From an uncultured Pelagibacteraceae bacterium (lineage in GTDB: Bacteria > Pseudomonadota > Alphaproteobacteria > Pelagibacterales > Pelagibacteraceae), in contig CACADE010000003.1 in assembly GCA_902531175.1 (NCBI GenBank), positions 62,001 through 126,000 of the forward strand: a stretch of 64,000 bases of DNA. Direction: 5' to 3'. Below the pieces are notes generated by a model. That model was given only the letters and a program-made list of their open reading frames with translations, ran no database searches and had not been told where the DNA came from. Positions within the stretch are counted from its first letter, which is position 1; the number at the start of each line of letters is the position of its first letter. The position numbers were made by a program, and so were the translations under genes. This document shows, piece by piece, positions 18,322 through 27,251 of this stretch.

Positions 18322-19041
18322 ATGAAAATATTTCCAGCAATAGATATCAAGGATAAAAAATGTGTACGATTATTCAAAGGTGACTTTGAAAATAAAACGG
18401 AATATGAGATATCTCCTGTAGAGCAAGCTGGAAAATATAAAGATAATGGATATAAAAATTTACATATAGTCGATTTGGATGGTGCATTAACCGGCGAGCC
18501 GATTAATATTGATATTATTCAAGATATTATTGGAAAATTTGACCTTAAAGTAGAAATAGGTGGTGGCATAAGAAATTATGAAACTATTCAAAAATATGTT
18601 GATGCTGGGGTCGAAAAAGTAATTTTGGGAAGTGCAGCCATAAAAGATAGAAGATTTTTAGAAGAAGCTTGTAAAAAATTTTCAAATCAAATTGCTTTAG
18701 GTTTAGATGCTAAAGATGGTCATCTTGCAATCTCAGGTTGGACAGAAGAGTCGGATAAACTGACAACCGAATATCTAAAAAAAGTAAATAATTATGGAGT
18801 TAGTAGGATTATTTACACAGACATTAATAGAGATGGAACTAAACAAAGCCCGAATTTTGAAGAGACACAAAAAGTGGCAGATATTTCAAATTGTCCAGTA
18901 GTTATATCTGGTGGTGTTTCATCAATTGATGACATTAAAAGAGCAAAAAAATTAAATAATATTGAAGGTGTTATAGTTGGGAAAGCTATATACGATGGAG
19001 ATATAAAGTTAGATGAACTTGCAAAAGAAGTAGATGCTTAA
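18322..19041 (+). CDS. hisA: ProFAR isomerase HisA
   Basis: Amadori isomerase of histidine synthesis (ProFAR to PRFAR), a TIM barrel. The 239 residues show the catalytic Asp8 in [14 protein letters not shown] and the phosphate-binding VISGGVSS and GVIVGKAIY segments in the C-terminal half. It overlaps hisF by 8 bases. Confidence 0.97.
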   Translation: MKIFPAIDIKDKKCVRLFKGDFENKTEYEISPVEQAGKYKDNGYKNLHIVDLDGALTGEPINIDIIQDIIGKFDLKVEIGGGIRNYETIQKYVDAGVEKVILGSAAIKDRRFLEEACKKFSNQIALGLDAKDGHLAISGWTEESDKLTTEYLKKVNNYGVSRIIYTDINRDGTKQSPNFEETQKVADISNCPVVISGGVSSIDDIKRAKKLNNIEGVIVGKAIYDGDIKLDELAKEVDA

Positions 19042-19786
19042 AAATAGAATTATACCTTGTTTAGATGTTAAAAATGGTCGTGTTGTAAAGGGTATTAACT
19101 TTGTTGATCTTAAAGATGCAGGTGATCCTGTGGAACAAGCAAAAATTTATAGCGATGGTGGTGCAGATGAAATTTGCTTTTTAGATATTACTGCTTCAAA
19201 TGAAAATAGAGATACTATTTATGAAGTGGTAGAGAAAACTTCTAAAAAATGTTTCGTTCCACTAACTGTAGGTGGTGGTGTTAGAAGTATTGATGACATT
19301 AATAAATTGCTTAATTGTGGGGCCGATAAAGTATCAATTAATACAGCAGCTGTGCAAAATGCAAAAGTTGTTGAAGATAGTTCTAGAAAATTTGGATCAC
19401 AATGCATTGTAGTTGCAATTGATGCAAAGAGAAAAGACGATGGATGGGAAATCTTTACTCATGGTGGAAGAAATCCAACTGGCATAAATGCTTTAGAATT
19501 TGCATCTAAAATGGAGAAATGCGGTGCTGGTGAACTTCTTGTGACATCAATGGATAAAGATGGAACTCAGTCTGGATATGATATTGAATTAATGCAAAAA
19601 ATATCATCCATGGTCAATATTCCAGTTATAGCTTCAGGTGGAGTTGGAACTTTAGATCATTTGGTAGATGGAATAAAATCAGGTGCTAGTGCTGTTTTAG
19701 CTGCATCTATATTCCATTATGGGACTTATTCAGTAAATGAAGCTAAGCAATATTTGGCATCAAAAGATATACCTGTTAGGATTTAG
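19034..19786 (+). CDS. hisF: Imidazole glycerol phosphate synthase, cyclase subunit HisF
   Basis: Joins ammonia from HisH to PRFAR, giving imidazole glycerol phosphate and AICAR. TIM barrel of 250 residues with [15 protein letters not shown] at the start (catalytic Asp11), VGGGVRS and [10 protein letters not shown] phosphate sites. AICAR formed here can feed PurH, encoded at 29530-31089. It is followed after one base by hisE. Confidence 0.97.
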   Translation: MLKNRIIPCLDVKNGRVVKGINFVDLKDAGDPVEQAKIYSDGGADEICFLDITASNENRDTIYEVVEKTSKKCFVPLTVGGGVRSIDDINKLLNCGADKVSINTAAVQNAKVVEDSSRKFGSQCIVVAIDAKRKDDGWEIFTHGGRNPTGINALEFASKMEKCGAGELLVTSMDKDGTQSGYDIELMQKISSMVNIPVIASGGVGTLDHLVDGIKSGASAVLAASIFHYGTYSVNEAKQYLASKDIPVRI

Positions 19787-19787
19787 T

Positions 19788-20060
19788 ATGTTAAAGATAT
19801 TAGAAGATCTCGTAACCCTTGCTAGAGAGCGAAAAAGCAATCCTGTTGAAGGCTCATACACGAATAAGCTTTTAAAAGATAAATCTTTAGCAAAAGAAAA
19901 AGTCTTAGAAGAAATTAATGAACTTATAGAAGCTGTAGAACAAGACTCTAATAAAATCCATGAAGCAGCAGATGTTTTGTATCATTTAATCATGTACTTA
20001 GAAAAAAGTGGTATTAAAATTGAAGAAGTAATGGAAGAACTAAAAAGTCGAAAAAAATAA
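19788..20060 (+). CDS. hisE: Phosphoribosyl-ATP pyrophosphatase
   Basis: Hydrolyses PR-ATP to PR-AMP. I start at ATG 19788 (MLKILEDLVTLARERK, 90 residues); a longer frame begins inside hisF and is unlikely. MazG-like helical fold with KVLEEINELIEAV and EAADVLYHL motifs that bind Mg2+. It is a separate HisE, not fused with HisI, and no hisI gene is nearby. Confidence 0.95.
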   Translation: MLKILEDLVTLARERKSNPVEGSYTNKLLKDKSLAKEKVLEEINELIEAVEQDSNKIHEAADVLYHLIMYLEKSGIKIEEVMEELKSRKK

Positions 20061-20062
20061 TT

Positions 20063-20206
20063 ATGATGCAAGGTTATATAAATTGGGAAAAAAGACAAAT
20101 TCAGTGGTGGAAGAAAAAACTTGGACTTTCTGAACATGGACTTGCCTGGATATCTTTTATCAAGGGAATTTTGGTTGGATTATTAATTTATCATTTCTTT
20201 TTTTAG
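20063..20206 (+). CDS. 47-residue membrane peptide, function unknown
   Basis: A short open frame directly after hisE (gap of 2 bases) on the same strand. The peptide begins MMQGYINWEKRQIQWWKKK, an amphipathic Trp/Lys-rich part, followed by one hydrophobic segment (about residues 27-47) ending in HFFF. Start context and tight placement at the operon end suggest a real gene. It may be an anchor or a regulator of a membrane protein; no family was recognised. The 60 bases after it precede the convergent TRAP genes and include a tRNA-Met-like fragment. Confidence 0.6.
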   Translation: MMQGYINWEKRQIQWWKKKLGLSEHGLAWISFIKGILVGLLIYHFFF

Positions 20207-20266
20207 CAAAATAACAAACTTCATCAGAGCGCAGGACTCATAAGCCCGAGTTTAGCTTTTCCCCCC

Positions 20267-21532
20267 TTATAATTTCCCAGGTAACCAGGTAGAGAATATT
20301 GGAAAGAGTATCATTAGTATTCCATAAATTATTCCAACGATTGTAAATAAAGGAACCTCTTTAAAAGCTTTGGCTGGGTTTTCTTTGATCACACCTGCAG
20401 CTGTATAAATACCAACACATACGGGGGGTGTGATCATTCCTATTCCCGCAAAAGCAACAAATACTACGTAAAGATGAAGTAAACTTTGATTAAATGATAA
20501 TGTGATTGCTGCAAAAATTGGAACCGTTAAATAAAACACAGGTACTATTTCAATAAAAGTTCCAAGGATTAAACAGATTGCTCCAAGCATTATCCAGAAC
20601 AGATTTACGCTAACACCTTTGTCTGTGAAGAATGTAATAATTTTTTGAGGAGCTTGAGTGTAAGTTAAAACTACACTTAAGAAAGTTGCAGTTGCAATAA
20701 TTGAAAAAATAACAGCTGTTATGATTGCTGTTTCTCTTAAACAACTCATCAAAGATGATAAAGTTAGTTCTCTATATATTAAAAATCCTATAAGTACTGC
20801 ATAAACTCCTGCAACAGCGGCTGACTCAGATGGGGTTAATATTCCTGCATAAATTCCACCCAAAATTATTACTGGAGTGATCAATGCTGGTAATGCAGCT
20901 ATGAAAGAACTTACTCTTTCCTTAAAAGATGCTTTCTCATCTGTTCTAATATGCCTGCATTTAAACAAAACTAGAAGGACCATCAAAACAAGGAGAACCA
21001 GGCCTGGAATAACTCCAGCAGCAAAAGTTTTTGAGACCGGAACATTCGTTAGAGCACTAAATAATATTGCTGCATTGGATGGAGGTATCAATGCCTCTAA
21101 AAGAGCAGCTGAAGCAGCTAGAACAACAACAAAAGGAGTTGGATAACCTTGTTCAATCATCTTTGGCATCATTATTGTCCCAACAGCAGTGATTGCTGCA
21201 AGTATTGAACCACAAAAAGCTGCGAAGAATCCCATCGCAATAACCATCGCAACACCCAATCCACCTGGCCAATGACCAACTAATGTTGTTGTAAATTTAA
21301 CTAATCTTGAGGCAGCTCCACCTTTCAACATTGCCATACCTGTAAAAATAAATAACGGAACAGCGATTAGAACGTGTTTTGTTAATGCACCAAATGAAAC
21401 TTGAATAAGAACTGACCACGGTAAATTTAATCCTGCAATAGCTGCCAATGAACTTCCTAATCCAAAAACTAAAAAAATTGGAACTGAGATAATTAATGTT
21501 ATAAGAGAAATAATAAAAGCTAATCCAAACAT
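20267..21532 (-). CDS. dctM: TRAP transporter large membrane subunit (DctM type)
   Basis: Main translocation subunit of a tripartite ATP-independent periplasmic transporter, sodium-coupled uptake of an organic acid or related solute. The 421 residues give about 11-12 hydrophobic segments, with the family's GMAMLKGG, PPSNAAI and ITPPVCVG segments. Starts one base after dctQ. The three genes are ordered dctP-dctQ-dctM in transcription. Substrate is set by DctP and is not known. Confidence 0.95.
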   Translation of the reverse strand: MFGLAFIISLITLIISVPIFLVFGLGSSLAAIAGLNLPWSVLIQVSFGALTKHVLIAVPLFIFTGMAMLKGGAASRLVKFTTTLVGHWPGGLGVAMVIAMGFFAAFCGSILAAITAVGTIMMPKMIEQGYPTPFVVVLAASAALLEALIPPSNAAILFSALTNVPVSKTFAAGVIPGLVLLVLMVLLVLFKCRHIRTDEKASFKERVSSFIAALPALITPVIILGGIYAGILTPSESAAVAGVYAVLIGFLIYRELTLSSLMSCLRETAIITAVIFSIIATATFLSVVLTYTQAPQKIITFFTDKGVSVNLFWIMLGAICLILGTFIEIVPVFYLTVPIFAAITLSFNQSLLHLYVVFVAFAGIGMITPPVCVGIYTAAGVIKENPAKAFKEVPLFTIVGIIYGILMILFPIFSTWLPGKL

Positions 21533-22027
21533 TTATTCTTTTCCTGAAAGCTTTTTTAAATTATCTATAATAAGTTCTAATGAAGTTAATGCTAAAATTA
21601 AAAAACCAAATGGAAATGCTAAAAACATCCACCAAATTGGAATATTAATTTCTAATTCCATCATCTGTCCTAAATTGTAATACATTGTTGTTGCATCAAC
21701 TCCTGCTTTGAAGAAGACACACGCAGAAATTAGAGCAATTAAATTTACAATTGTTCCAATAATATTTTTTGATTTGTCAGATAAATAGTGACTTAAAAAG
21801 TCTACTTTAATATGTTGTCCTTGTTTTAATAAAGGACCTAATAATGGAAATACTAACCAACTAACCATTACAGGTGGTAATTCAATAAACCATGCAAATC
21901 CTGTACCTGTGATAAATCTTGTTGTGGCGCTTAATGCTAAAGCTGCCACCATTAAAAAGACGATGAACATTGCGAGCGAAATTGCAGCTTTTGCTAGCAA
22001 ATTATTAATAGCTCGCAATGCCCTCAT
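21533..22027 (-). CDS. dctQ: TRAP transporter small membrane subunit (DctQ type)
   Basis: Four-helix membrane subunit that pairs with DctM. The 164 residues have four hydrophobic segments and the central WLVFPLLGPLLKQGQHIKVD motif, close to the family's G-x-x-x-R/K-x-x-x-H-I pattern. It follows dctP after 28 bases and meets dctM without a gap. Confidence 0.93.
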   Translation of the reverse strand: MRALRAINNLLAKAAISLAMFIVFLMVAALALSATTRFITGTGFAWFIELPPVMVSWLVFPLLGPLLKQGQHIKVDFLSHYLSDKSKNIIGTIVNLIALISACVFFKAGVDATTMYYNLGQMMELEINIPIWWMFLAFPFGFLILALTSLELIIDNLKKLSGKE

Positions 22028-22055
22028 AATCTTTATAGAAAAAGCTTAACTTCTT

Positions 22056-23072
22056 CTAATTACTTTTAGCATATGCTTGTGCTGCTTCTAAAGCGTCAGC
22101 ATCAATCATTTTAGCCATTGCTGGCATTACTTCATCTTTCATAAGCTTATCAAACTTAGCTTTTTCAGCCCCTGAAAGTGTAGTAACAACTCCACCTCTT
22201 TCTTGGAATTTCTTAAGAGTGCTTTCTCCAGTATCCATAATTAAGTCAGTTGATCTTTTTCCTATTTCTTTACCAACATCCATTATGATTTTTTGTAAGT
22301 CTGGAGACAGACTATTAAACCAAGTTGAGTTTGCCATAATATATGCATCAGCATAATATTGATAAGGCTTTTGAGCGTATTTTAAAAACTCCCACCAGCT
22401 ATATGCTTCGATACTTCCTGGAGGGCTGTTTATCGTATCAATCATTCCAGTTTGTAATGAAGTATAAACTTCGCCAGTAGGTAAAGATACTCTATTTGCT
22501 CCTAAAGCATCCCACATTGGCTCTTCACTTTTTAAAAGTCTTCTAGCTTTTAGACCTTTCATAGCATCGATCCCAGTTAACTCTTTAGCACTTGAAAAAG
22601 TCATTACGGGTCCAACTGGGTTATACATTACTAAAGTTGAATTAGTTTTTTTTGTTAATTCACCCCAAATTTCTTTTCCTTTAGGTGAATTTTGAAAAAA
22701 ACCTCTTTGCTGTTCCCAAGAATTAAATAGCCCTGGAAATGAAGCAACATTAAAGTTTTTGTTTATTGGTGGAAAACTTACTACACCAACAATTCCTCCA
22801 AGTTCAACCGCACCAGATGTTACTGCTCCCATTACTTCTCTAATTCCAAACAATTGTTTAGATGGATAAACTTCTATTTTTAATTTTCCTTTTGCTCTTT
22901 TATTCACTTCATCAGCAAATATTTGTGCATGTTTTGCACTATGGTGCTTTGGACTCCAGTGAACCGATAAACGTCCAACTATTTCCGAAAAAGCAGCTGT
23001 TGAAGTAAGAACAAATGAAAAAATAAATGTTAAGCTTATAAAAGCTTTGTAAATTGATTTAAATCTATTCAT
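22056..23072 (-). CDS. dctP: TRAP transporter periplasmic solute-binding protein (DctP type)
   Basis: Periplasmic receptor of the TRAP system. The 338 residues begin with a signal peptide of about 29 residues ending in AAFS. Family features are a Lys/His-rich first loop after LSVHWSPKHHSAKHAQIFADEV, KLKIEVYPSKQLFG, and Arg residues of the KARRLLKSEEP segment expected to bind a carboxylate (by family analogy). A Shine-Dalgarno site GAGAGG (23077-23082) lies 4 bases before the ATG, in contrast with many genes here. First gene of its operon, divergent from the pilin gene across 90 bases. Confidence 0.94.
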   Translation of the reverse strand: MNRFKSIYKAFISLTFIFSFVLTSTAAFSEIVGRLSVHWSPKHHSAKHAQIFADEVNKRAKGKLKIEVYPSKQLFGIREVMGAVTSGAVELGGIVGVVSFPPINKNFNVASFPGLFNSWEQQRGFFQNSPKGKEIWGELTKKTNSTLVMYNPVGPVMTFSSAKELTGIDAMKGLKARRLLKSEEPMWDALGANRVSLPTGEVYTSLQTGMIDTINSPPGSIEAYSWWEFLKYAQKPYQYYADAYIMANSTWFNSLSPDLQKIIMDVGKEIGKRSTDLIMDTGESTLKKFQERGGVVTTLSGAEKAKFDKLMKDEVMPAMAKMIDADALEAAQAYAKSN

Positions 23073-23076
23073 TTTT

Positions 23077-23082
23077 CCTCTC
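23077..23082 (-). promoter_or_regulatory. Shine-Dalgarno site of dctP
   Basis: GAGAGG on the minus strand, 4 bases before the dctP ATG at 23072. It supports this start and fits a highly translated solute-binding protein. Confidence 0.55.
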
Positions 23083-23162
23083 TTTTTATAAAATTTATCT
23101 TATTAGTCGCATATATTTTAAACAATGCAAATTTTTAAAAAATTAGTAAGTTTAGTTATTGT

Positions 23163-23636
23163 ATGAAAAAAAACGGTTTTACTTTAATTGAATTACTCGT
23201 TGTAGTAGCAATTATAGGTATTTTAGCGGCTGTTGGTGTGGTTGCGTATAGTGGTTATACTTCCAGTGCTAGGCATAATATGTGTAAAGAAAATCATAAA
23301 AAAATTGTTAAAACAATAATCGAGAAAAAAACATTTTGTGAATTCAATGATACAATTAAACTAAGAACATGGTACTCAGGTTTCAAAAAAGGTGCTGAAT
23401 ATGACTTTAATTGCTCAAATACTTTTTCATCATTAGCCCAAAATGTTGGCATCCATATGACTAATATTCTTAAAAACGCATATACACCAAACAATCATTG
23501 GGGATATGACTGGATGGGTAATAGTTCAACTCCTACAACAGAAGGTAGATCCTTTTATCACACTGTATCCTCTTCGCAGTTTAGAATTAGAACTCTTTGT
23601 GATAATAATGTTATTGAGACAATTATAGATGAATAA
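23163..23636 (+). CDS. Type IV pilin-like prepilin
   Basis: Short leader MKKNG followed by FTLIELLVVVAIIGILAA, the classic class III signal with Gly before the cut, Phe as first mature residue and Glu5. The remainder (about 120 residues) is a small globular head with five Cys residues near 41, 60, 81, 144 and elsewhere that may pair. The 157-residue length suits a major or minor pilin or a type II secretion pseudopilin. No prepilin peptidase or assembly ATPase gene is in the window, so it depends on genes elsewhere. It is a single-gene unit between divergent dctP and the HIT gene. Confidence 0.88.
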   Translation: MKKNGFTLIELLVVVAIIGILAAVGVVAYSGYTSSARHNMCKENHKKIVKTIIEKKTFCEFNDTIKLRTWYSGFKKGAEYDFNCSNTFSSLAQNVGIHMTNILKNAYTPNNHWGYDWMGNSSTPTTEGRSFYHTVSSSQFRIRTLCDNNVIETIIDE

Positions 23637-23690
23637 TTAATTTTAATTAATATGAGAAAGCTATAATATAAATAGAAACTCAAACAAATT

Positions 23691-24056
23691 ATGAATTATG
23701 ATAACAATAATATTTTTTCTAAAATACTAAGAGGTGAGATTCCTTGTAATAAAATATATGAAGATGATTTTGTATTATCTTTTTATGATATCAATCCACA
23801 AAAAAAGATTCATGCTTTAGTAATACCCAAAGGAAAGTATATAGATTTAGATGATTTTAATACCAACGCCTCAAACGAAGAAATTATTGGTTTAATGAAG
23901 GGTATTACTGCAGTTGCAAAAAAATTAGGCATTTCATCTATCGACGGAAAAGGTTATAGAGCCCTTGCTAATATAAGTGACTATGGTGGCCAAGAGGTTC
24001 CACACTTACATTTCCATTTATTTGGAGGCGAAAAAGTCGGAAAAATGATTTCGTGA
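23691..24056 (+). CDS. HIT-family nucleotide-binding protein (HinT-like)
   Basis: Histidine-triad hydrolase acting on purine nucleoside phosphoramidates or similar. The 121 residues have the typical start DNNNIFSKILRGEIPC and the catalytic HLHFHLFGG near 105-113. A TATAAT box lies at 23662-23667, about 24 bases before the ATG. The TGA stop overlaps the GTG start of the acetyltransferase gene. Confidence 0.93.
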   Translation: MNYDNNNIFSKILRGEIPCNKIYEDDFVLSFYDINPQKKIHALVIPKGKYIDLDDFNTNASNEEIIGLMKGITAVAKKLGISSIDGKGYRALANISDYGGQEVPHLHFHLFGGEKVGKMIS

Positions 24057-24565
24057 TAACTAAAGTAGACAGAAAATATTTAGAAATTAATTCAATTAAT
24101 GAAATTAATTTATCTAAAAAACCAAAAAGTAATTGTAAAGTAGAAAAAAAAAATCCACCAGATTTTCAAATCAATAAATTTTTTTATAAGCAGATAGGTA
24201 AGAGTTATCGTTGGATCGATAGATTAATATGGAATGACGCTAAGTGGATGGATTATACTAACAATACAAATTTAGAGACTTATATACTCACCGAAAATGA
24301 TGATTTAATTGGCTTTTTTGAGCTTTTATTTCATCCAGAGACAAGTAAATGTGAAGTGGCTTATTTCGGTATTCTTGATCAATTTATTGGAAAAAAATAT
24401 GGTAGTTATCTTTTATCTGAGGCTTTGAGGTTAGGATTTAGAAAAAATACTAAAAAAGTTTGGTTGCATACTTGTTCTTTAGATCACAAACATGCTTTAA
24501 AAAATTATTTAGGTAGAGGTATGAAAATTTTTAAATCTGAAAGTATTAATTTAGATATTAGTTGA
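24053..24565 (+). CDS. GNAT-family N-acetyltransferase
   Basis: Predicted acetyl-CoA-dependent acetyltransferase. The 170 residues include the core GNAT segments: the strand with GFFELLFHPETSKCEVAYF and the acetyl-CoA loop QFIGKKYGSYLLSEAL, a variant of the usual Q/RxxGxG/A. The start is GTG, overlapping the preceding stop as GTGA. The acceptor is unknown. Its 3' end overlaps lolA by 8 bases in a convergent arrangement. Confidence 0.8.
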   Translation: MITKVDRKYLEINSINEINLSKKPKSNCKVEKKNPPDFQINKFFYKQIGKSYRWIDRLIWNDAKWMDYTNNTNLETYILTENDDLIGFFELLFHPETSKCEVAYFGILDQFIGKKYGSYLLSEALRLGFRKNTKKVWLHTCSLDHKHALKNYLGRGMKIFKSESINLDIS

Positions 24566-25112
24566 TATAATTTTGAACTCTAAATATTCTATCATCAATC
24601 ATTATATTTGTTTCTATATTAGACAACTTGGTTTCAACTTTGTTAAGATAGATATCAGTTGTAGTCCATCCTTTAATTTCATAATTAATTTTATCAAAAA
24701 AAATATTTAATAAATTATTGTTATGTGTAATATTAAAAGAGAAAGTTTCATCATTCTCTTCAATTGTTTCCACCTGATCTAGTTTATCTAGTAGAAATTT
24801 TTTATCTAAAATTAAATCAAGAGGAGTCTCTTTAAGTTGGTATCTTAAATAATTTTTAATTTTTTTGCTGTTAATTACAAGTGATTTCCCGTTAGATACT
24901 AAAATTTTTTTATATTTACCATCATATCTACATAAAATTTTTTTTGGATACAAAATTATACATTCTCCTTGCTCGGTTTTCTCCCCAATCTTCTGTATGA
25001 ATTTAAAAGATATATTATCGGTCTCATATAATTTATTTTTTATCATCTCTTTTGATGATGCAAAAATATTAATTGGATAAAAAAATATTAAAATAAAAAT
25101 TATATATCTCAC
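24558..25112 (-). CDS. lolA: Outer-membrane lipoprotein carrier protein LolA
   Basis: Periplasmic chaperone that ferries lipoproteins from LolCDE to the outer membrane. The 184 residues begin with a signal peptide (about 1-18) and show the LolA half-barrel pattern, with FKFIQKIGEK near the start and the ECIILYPKKILCRYD strand pair. It follows ftsK with one shared base, an arrangement widely kept in alphaproteobacteria. Identity is supported more by context and overall pattern than by sharp motifs. Confidence 0.8.
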   Translation of the reverse strand: MRYIIFILIFFYPINIFASSKEMIKNKLYETDNISFKFIQKIGEKTEQGECIILYPKKILCRYDGKYKKILVSNGKSLVINSKKIKNYLRYQLKETPLDLILDKKFLLDKLDQVETIEENDETFSFNITHNNNLLNIFFDKINYEIKGWTTTDIYLNKVETKLSNIETNIMIDDRIFRVQNYIN

Positions 25113-27190
25113 TATTTTAATACTTCTCTTTTACCAACATGATTTGCTTTACTAACTTCACCATTAGCTTCCATTTGATCAATGATCCTTGCGGCTCTAT
25201 TATATCCAATTTGTAACTTTCTTTGTAAAAAGGAGGTTGATGCCTTTCTTTCCGATTTGATTATTTCAAGAGCTTCGCTATATAACTCATCGGTTTCTGA
25301 ATTATCCTTATTTTTCTCATTAATCTCTTTCTCATCAGCGAAGTTTAAAATTTCATCAACATAATCTGGCTCAGCTTGATTTCTAAGGAAGTTATTTACT
25401 TTTTCTATTTCTATCTCTGAGACATAAGGTGCATGTATCCGTGTAATTCTATTAGCTGATGACATATATAACATGTCCCCTTTACCTAAAAGTTGCTCAG
25501 CTCCTTGCTCACCTAAAATTGTTCTGCTGTCAATTTTGGAAGTTACTTGAAATGAAATACGAGTAGGAAAATTAGCTTTTATTGTTCCAGTAATTACGTC
25601 TACACTTGGTCTTTGTGTTGCCATTATTATATGAATTCCAGCTGCTCTAGCCATTTGTGATAATTTTTGTATGTAGTTTTCAATCTCTTTACCAGCTACC
25701 AACATAAGATCTGACATTTCATCAACAATCACAACAATATAAGGCATCTTAACTTTGTGCTTTTCATTATAACCATCAATGTTTCTCACCCCCACTTTTG
25801 TCATCAATCTGTATCTGCTTTCCATTTCTTTAACTACCCAACCTAAAACAGACGCAGCCTTTTTTGCTTCTGTAATGACTGGACATAGTAAATGAGGAAT
25901 TCCTTCATAAGTTGAAAGCTCTAACATTTTTGGATCAATCAAAATGAATTTACAGATGTCAGGCGTATGTTTGTAAATTAGTGAAAGTATAATTGTATTT
26001 ATACATACCGATTTCCCTGAACCAGTAGTACCAGCTATTAATAAATGAGGCATCGAACTTAAATCACTAGTTATAGGTTCTCCAGATATACTCTTTCCAA
26101 GAGCAATTGGTAATTTTATTTCCCTTTTTTTAAAACTTTTATCTGAAATTATTTCTCTTAGAAAAACATTTTCTCTGGATATCTTTGGTAGTTCAATACC
26201 TACAGTATTACTTCCAGGGATTGTAGCTATCCTTGCAGATTCTGAACTTGTATTTCTTGCAATATCCTCTGCTAAATTAATAATTTTAGAGACCTTAACT
26301 CCAGCTGCGGGCTCAAATTCGTTTAGTGAAACAACAGGTCCATGACTTATTTTTTTTATTTTTCCTTCTACACCGAAATCAAGGAGTATTTTTTCCAATA
26401 CTTCAGCATCAATTTTAACATCTTCTTTCTTATTGTATATTTTTTCTGGTTTTTTTAATAAATCAATTAAAGGAAGTTTTATTTTTACATCGCTCAAAAT
26501 TGATTTATTGCTAGAAAATAAATCTTCTTGAACAGGAATCTCCATACTTTTTTCAACTCTAGAACTTTCTTTAAATTTATTTTCTTGATCGATAGGATTA
26601 TCTTTTTTTGATAAAAATAATTTTTTTATTAATGCGAAAAATTTTGAAATATGTGAAATTTTGAAATTACTGCTTAAAAGAAAAAATAATAAAATAAAAA
26701 ATATTAATAAATAATAACTTATCATTTTGTTAATTTTTAAAAAATCTGCTATTATAGTTTCAGACATTAAATCACCTACAAAACCATTGTTACCATTAAT
26801 TATTAACCAATAGGTCTCTTTATGGAAAATGCTGAAAAAAAATGCTGCAGCAATAATGTAAAGAATTATAAAAAAAATATTTTCTATAATAACTCTTAAT
26901 TTTTTATTAATTGTTATAGATAGTCCAGTAAATAGAAGAGAAAAAGGAATTAAAAGTGATATTATACCAATTGACTGAAAAAAAATATCAGCAATAAAAC
27001 TTCCTCTGAAACCAAGAATATTTTTTATTTCCCGATTTTCTGGAAATATAAAATTTGGATCATCCGGTGAATAGCTAATTAGAGATATAAAAAGTAATAC
27101 TGAGGTAACTACAAGAAAGATACCAACTAGTTCCGCCAATCTCTTTATAGCAAAATCAGCTATTTTATTGATATAATTTTTAAATATCAT
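25112..27190 (-). CDS. ftsK: DNA translocase FtsK
   Basis: Septum-anchored motor that pumps chromosome ends and activates XerCD at dif. The 692 residues comprise about four N-terminal membrane segments (within 1-175), a short linker, the RecA-like motor with Walker A GTTGSGKSV near 390 and Walker B VVIVDEMSDL, and a C-terminal gamma winged helix (about 625-692) that reads KOPS sites. The linker is much shorter than in E. coli. It is divergent from the hydroxylase gene across 61 bases. Confidence 0.96.
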   Translation of the reverse strand: MIFKNYINKIADFAIKRLAELVGIFLVVTSVLLFISLISYSPDDPNFIFPENREIKNILGFRGSFIADIFFQSIGIISLLIPFSLLFTGLSITINKKLRVIIENIFFIILYIIAAAFFFSIFHKETYWLIINGNNGFVGDLMSETIIADFLKINKMISYYLLIFFILLFFLLSSNFKISHISKFFALIKKLFLSKKDNPIDQENKFKESSRVEKSMEIPVQEDLFSSNKSILSDVKIKLPLIDLLKKPEKIYNKKEDVKIDAEVLEKILLDFGVEGKIKKISHGPVVSLNEFEPAAGVKVSKIINLAEDIARNTSSESARIATIPGSNTVGIELPKISRENVFLREIISDKSFKKREIKLPIALGKSISGEPITSDLSSMPHLLIAGTTGSGKSVCINTIILSLIYKHTPDICKFILIDPKMLELSTYEGIPHLLCPVITEAKKAASVLGWVVKEMESRYRLMTKVGVRNIDGYNEKHKVKMPYIVVIVDEMSDLMLVAGKEIENYIQKLSQMARAAGIHIIMATQRPSVDVITGTIKANFPTRISFQVTSKIDSRTILGEQGAEQLLGKGDMLYMSSANRITRIHAPYVSEIEIEKVNNFLRNQAEPDYVDEILNFADEKEINEKNKDNSETDELYSEALEIIKSERKASTSFLQRKLQIGYNRAARIIDQMEANGEVSKANHVGKREVLK

Positions 27191-27213
27191 GAATCAAAAC
27201 TGCTTTTGTCACT

Positions 27214-27242
27214 TTGTATCATTTAATTTTTATTGTTAAAAT
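27214..27242 (+). promoter_or_regulatory. Predicted promoter of the UbiH-type hydroxylase gene
   Basis: TTGTAT (27214-27219), 17-base spacer, TAAAAT (27237-27242). The expected start is about 27249-27250, leaving at most 2-3 bases before the ATG at 27252, so the message may be leaderless. Confidence 0.45.
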
Positions 27243-27251
27243 TATTTTGTT

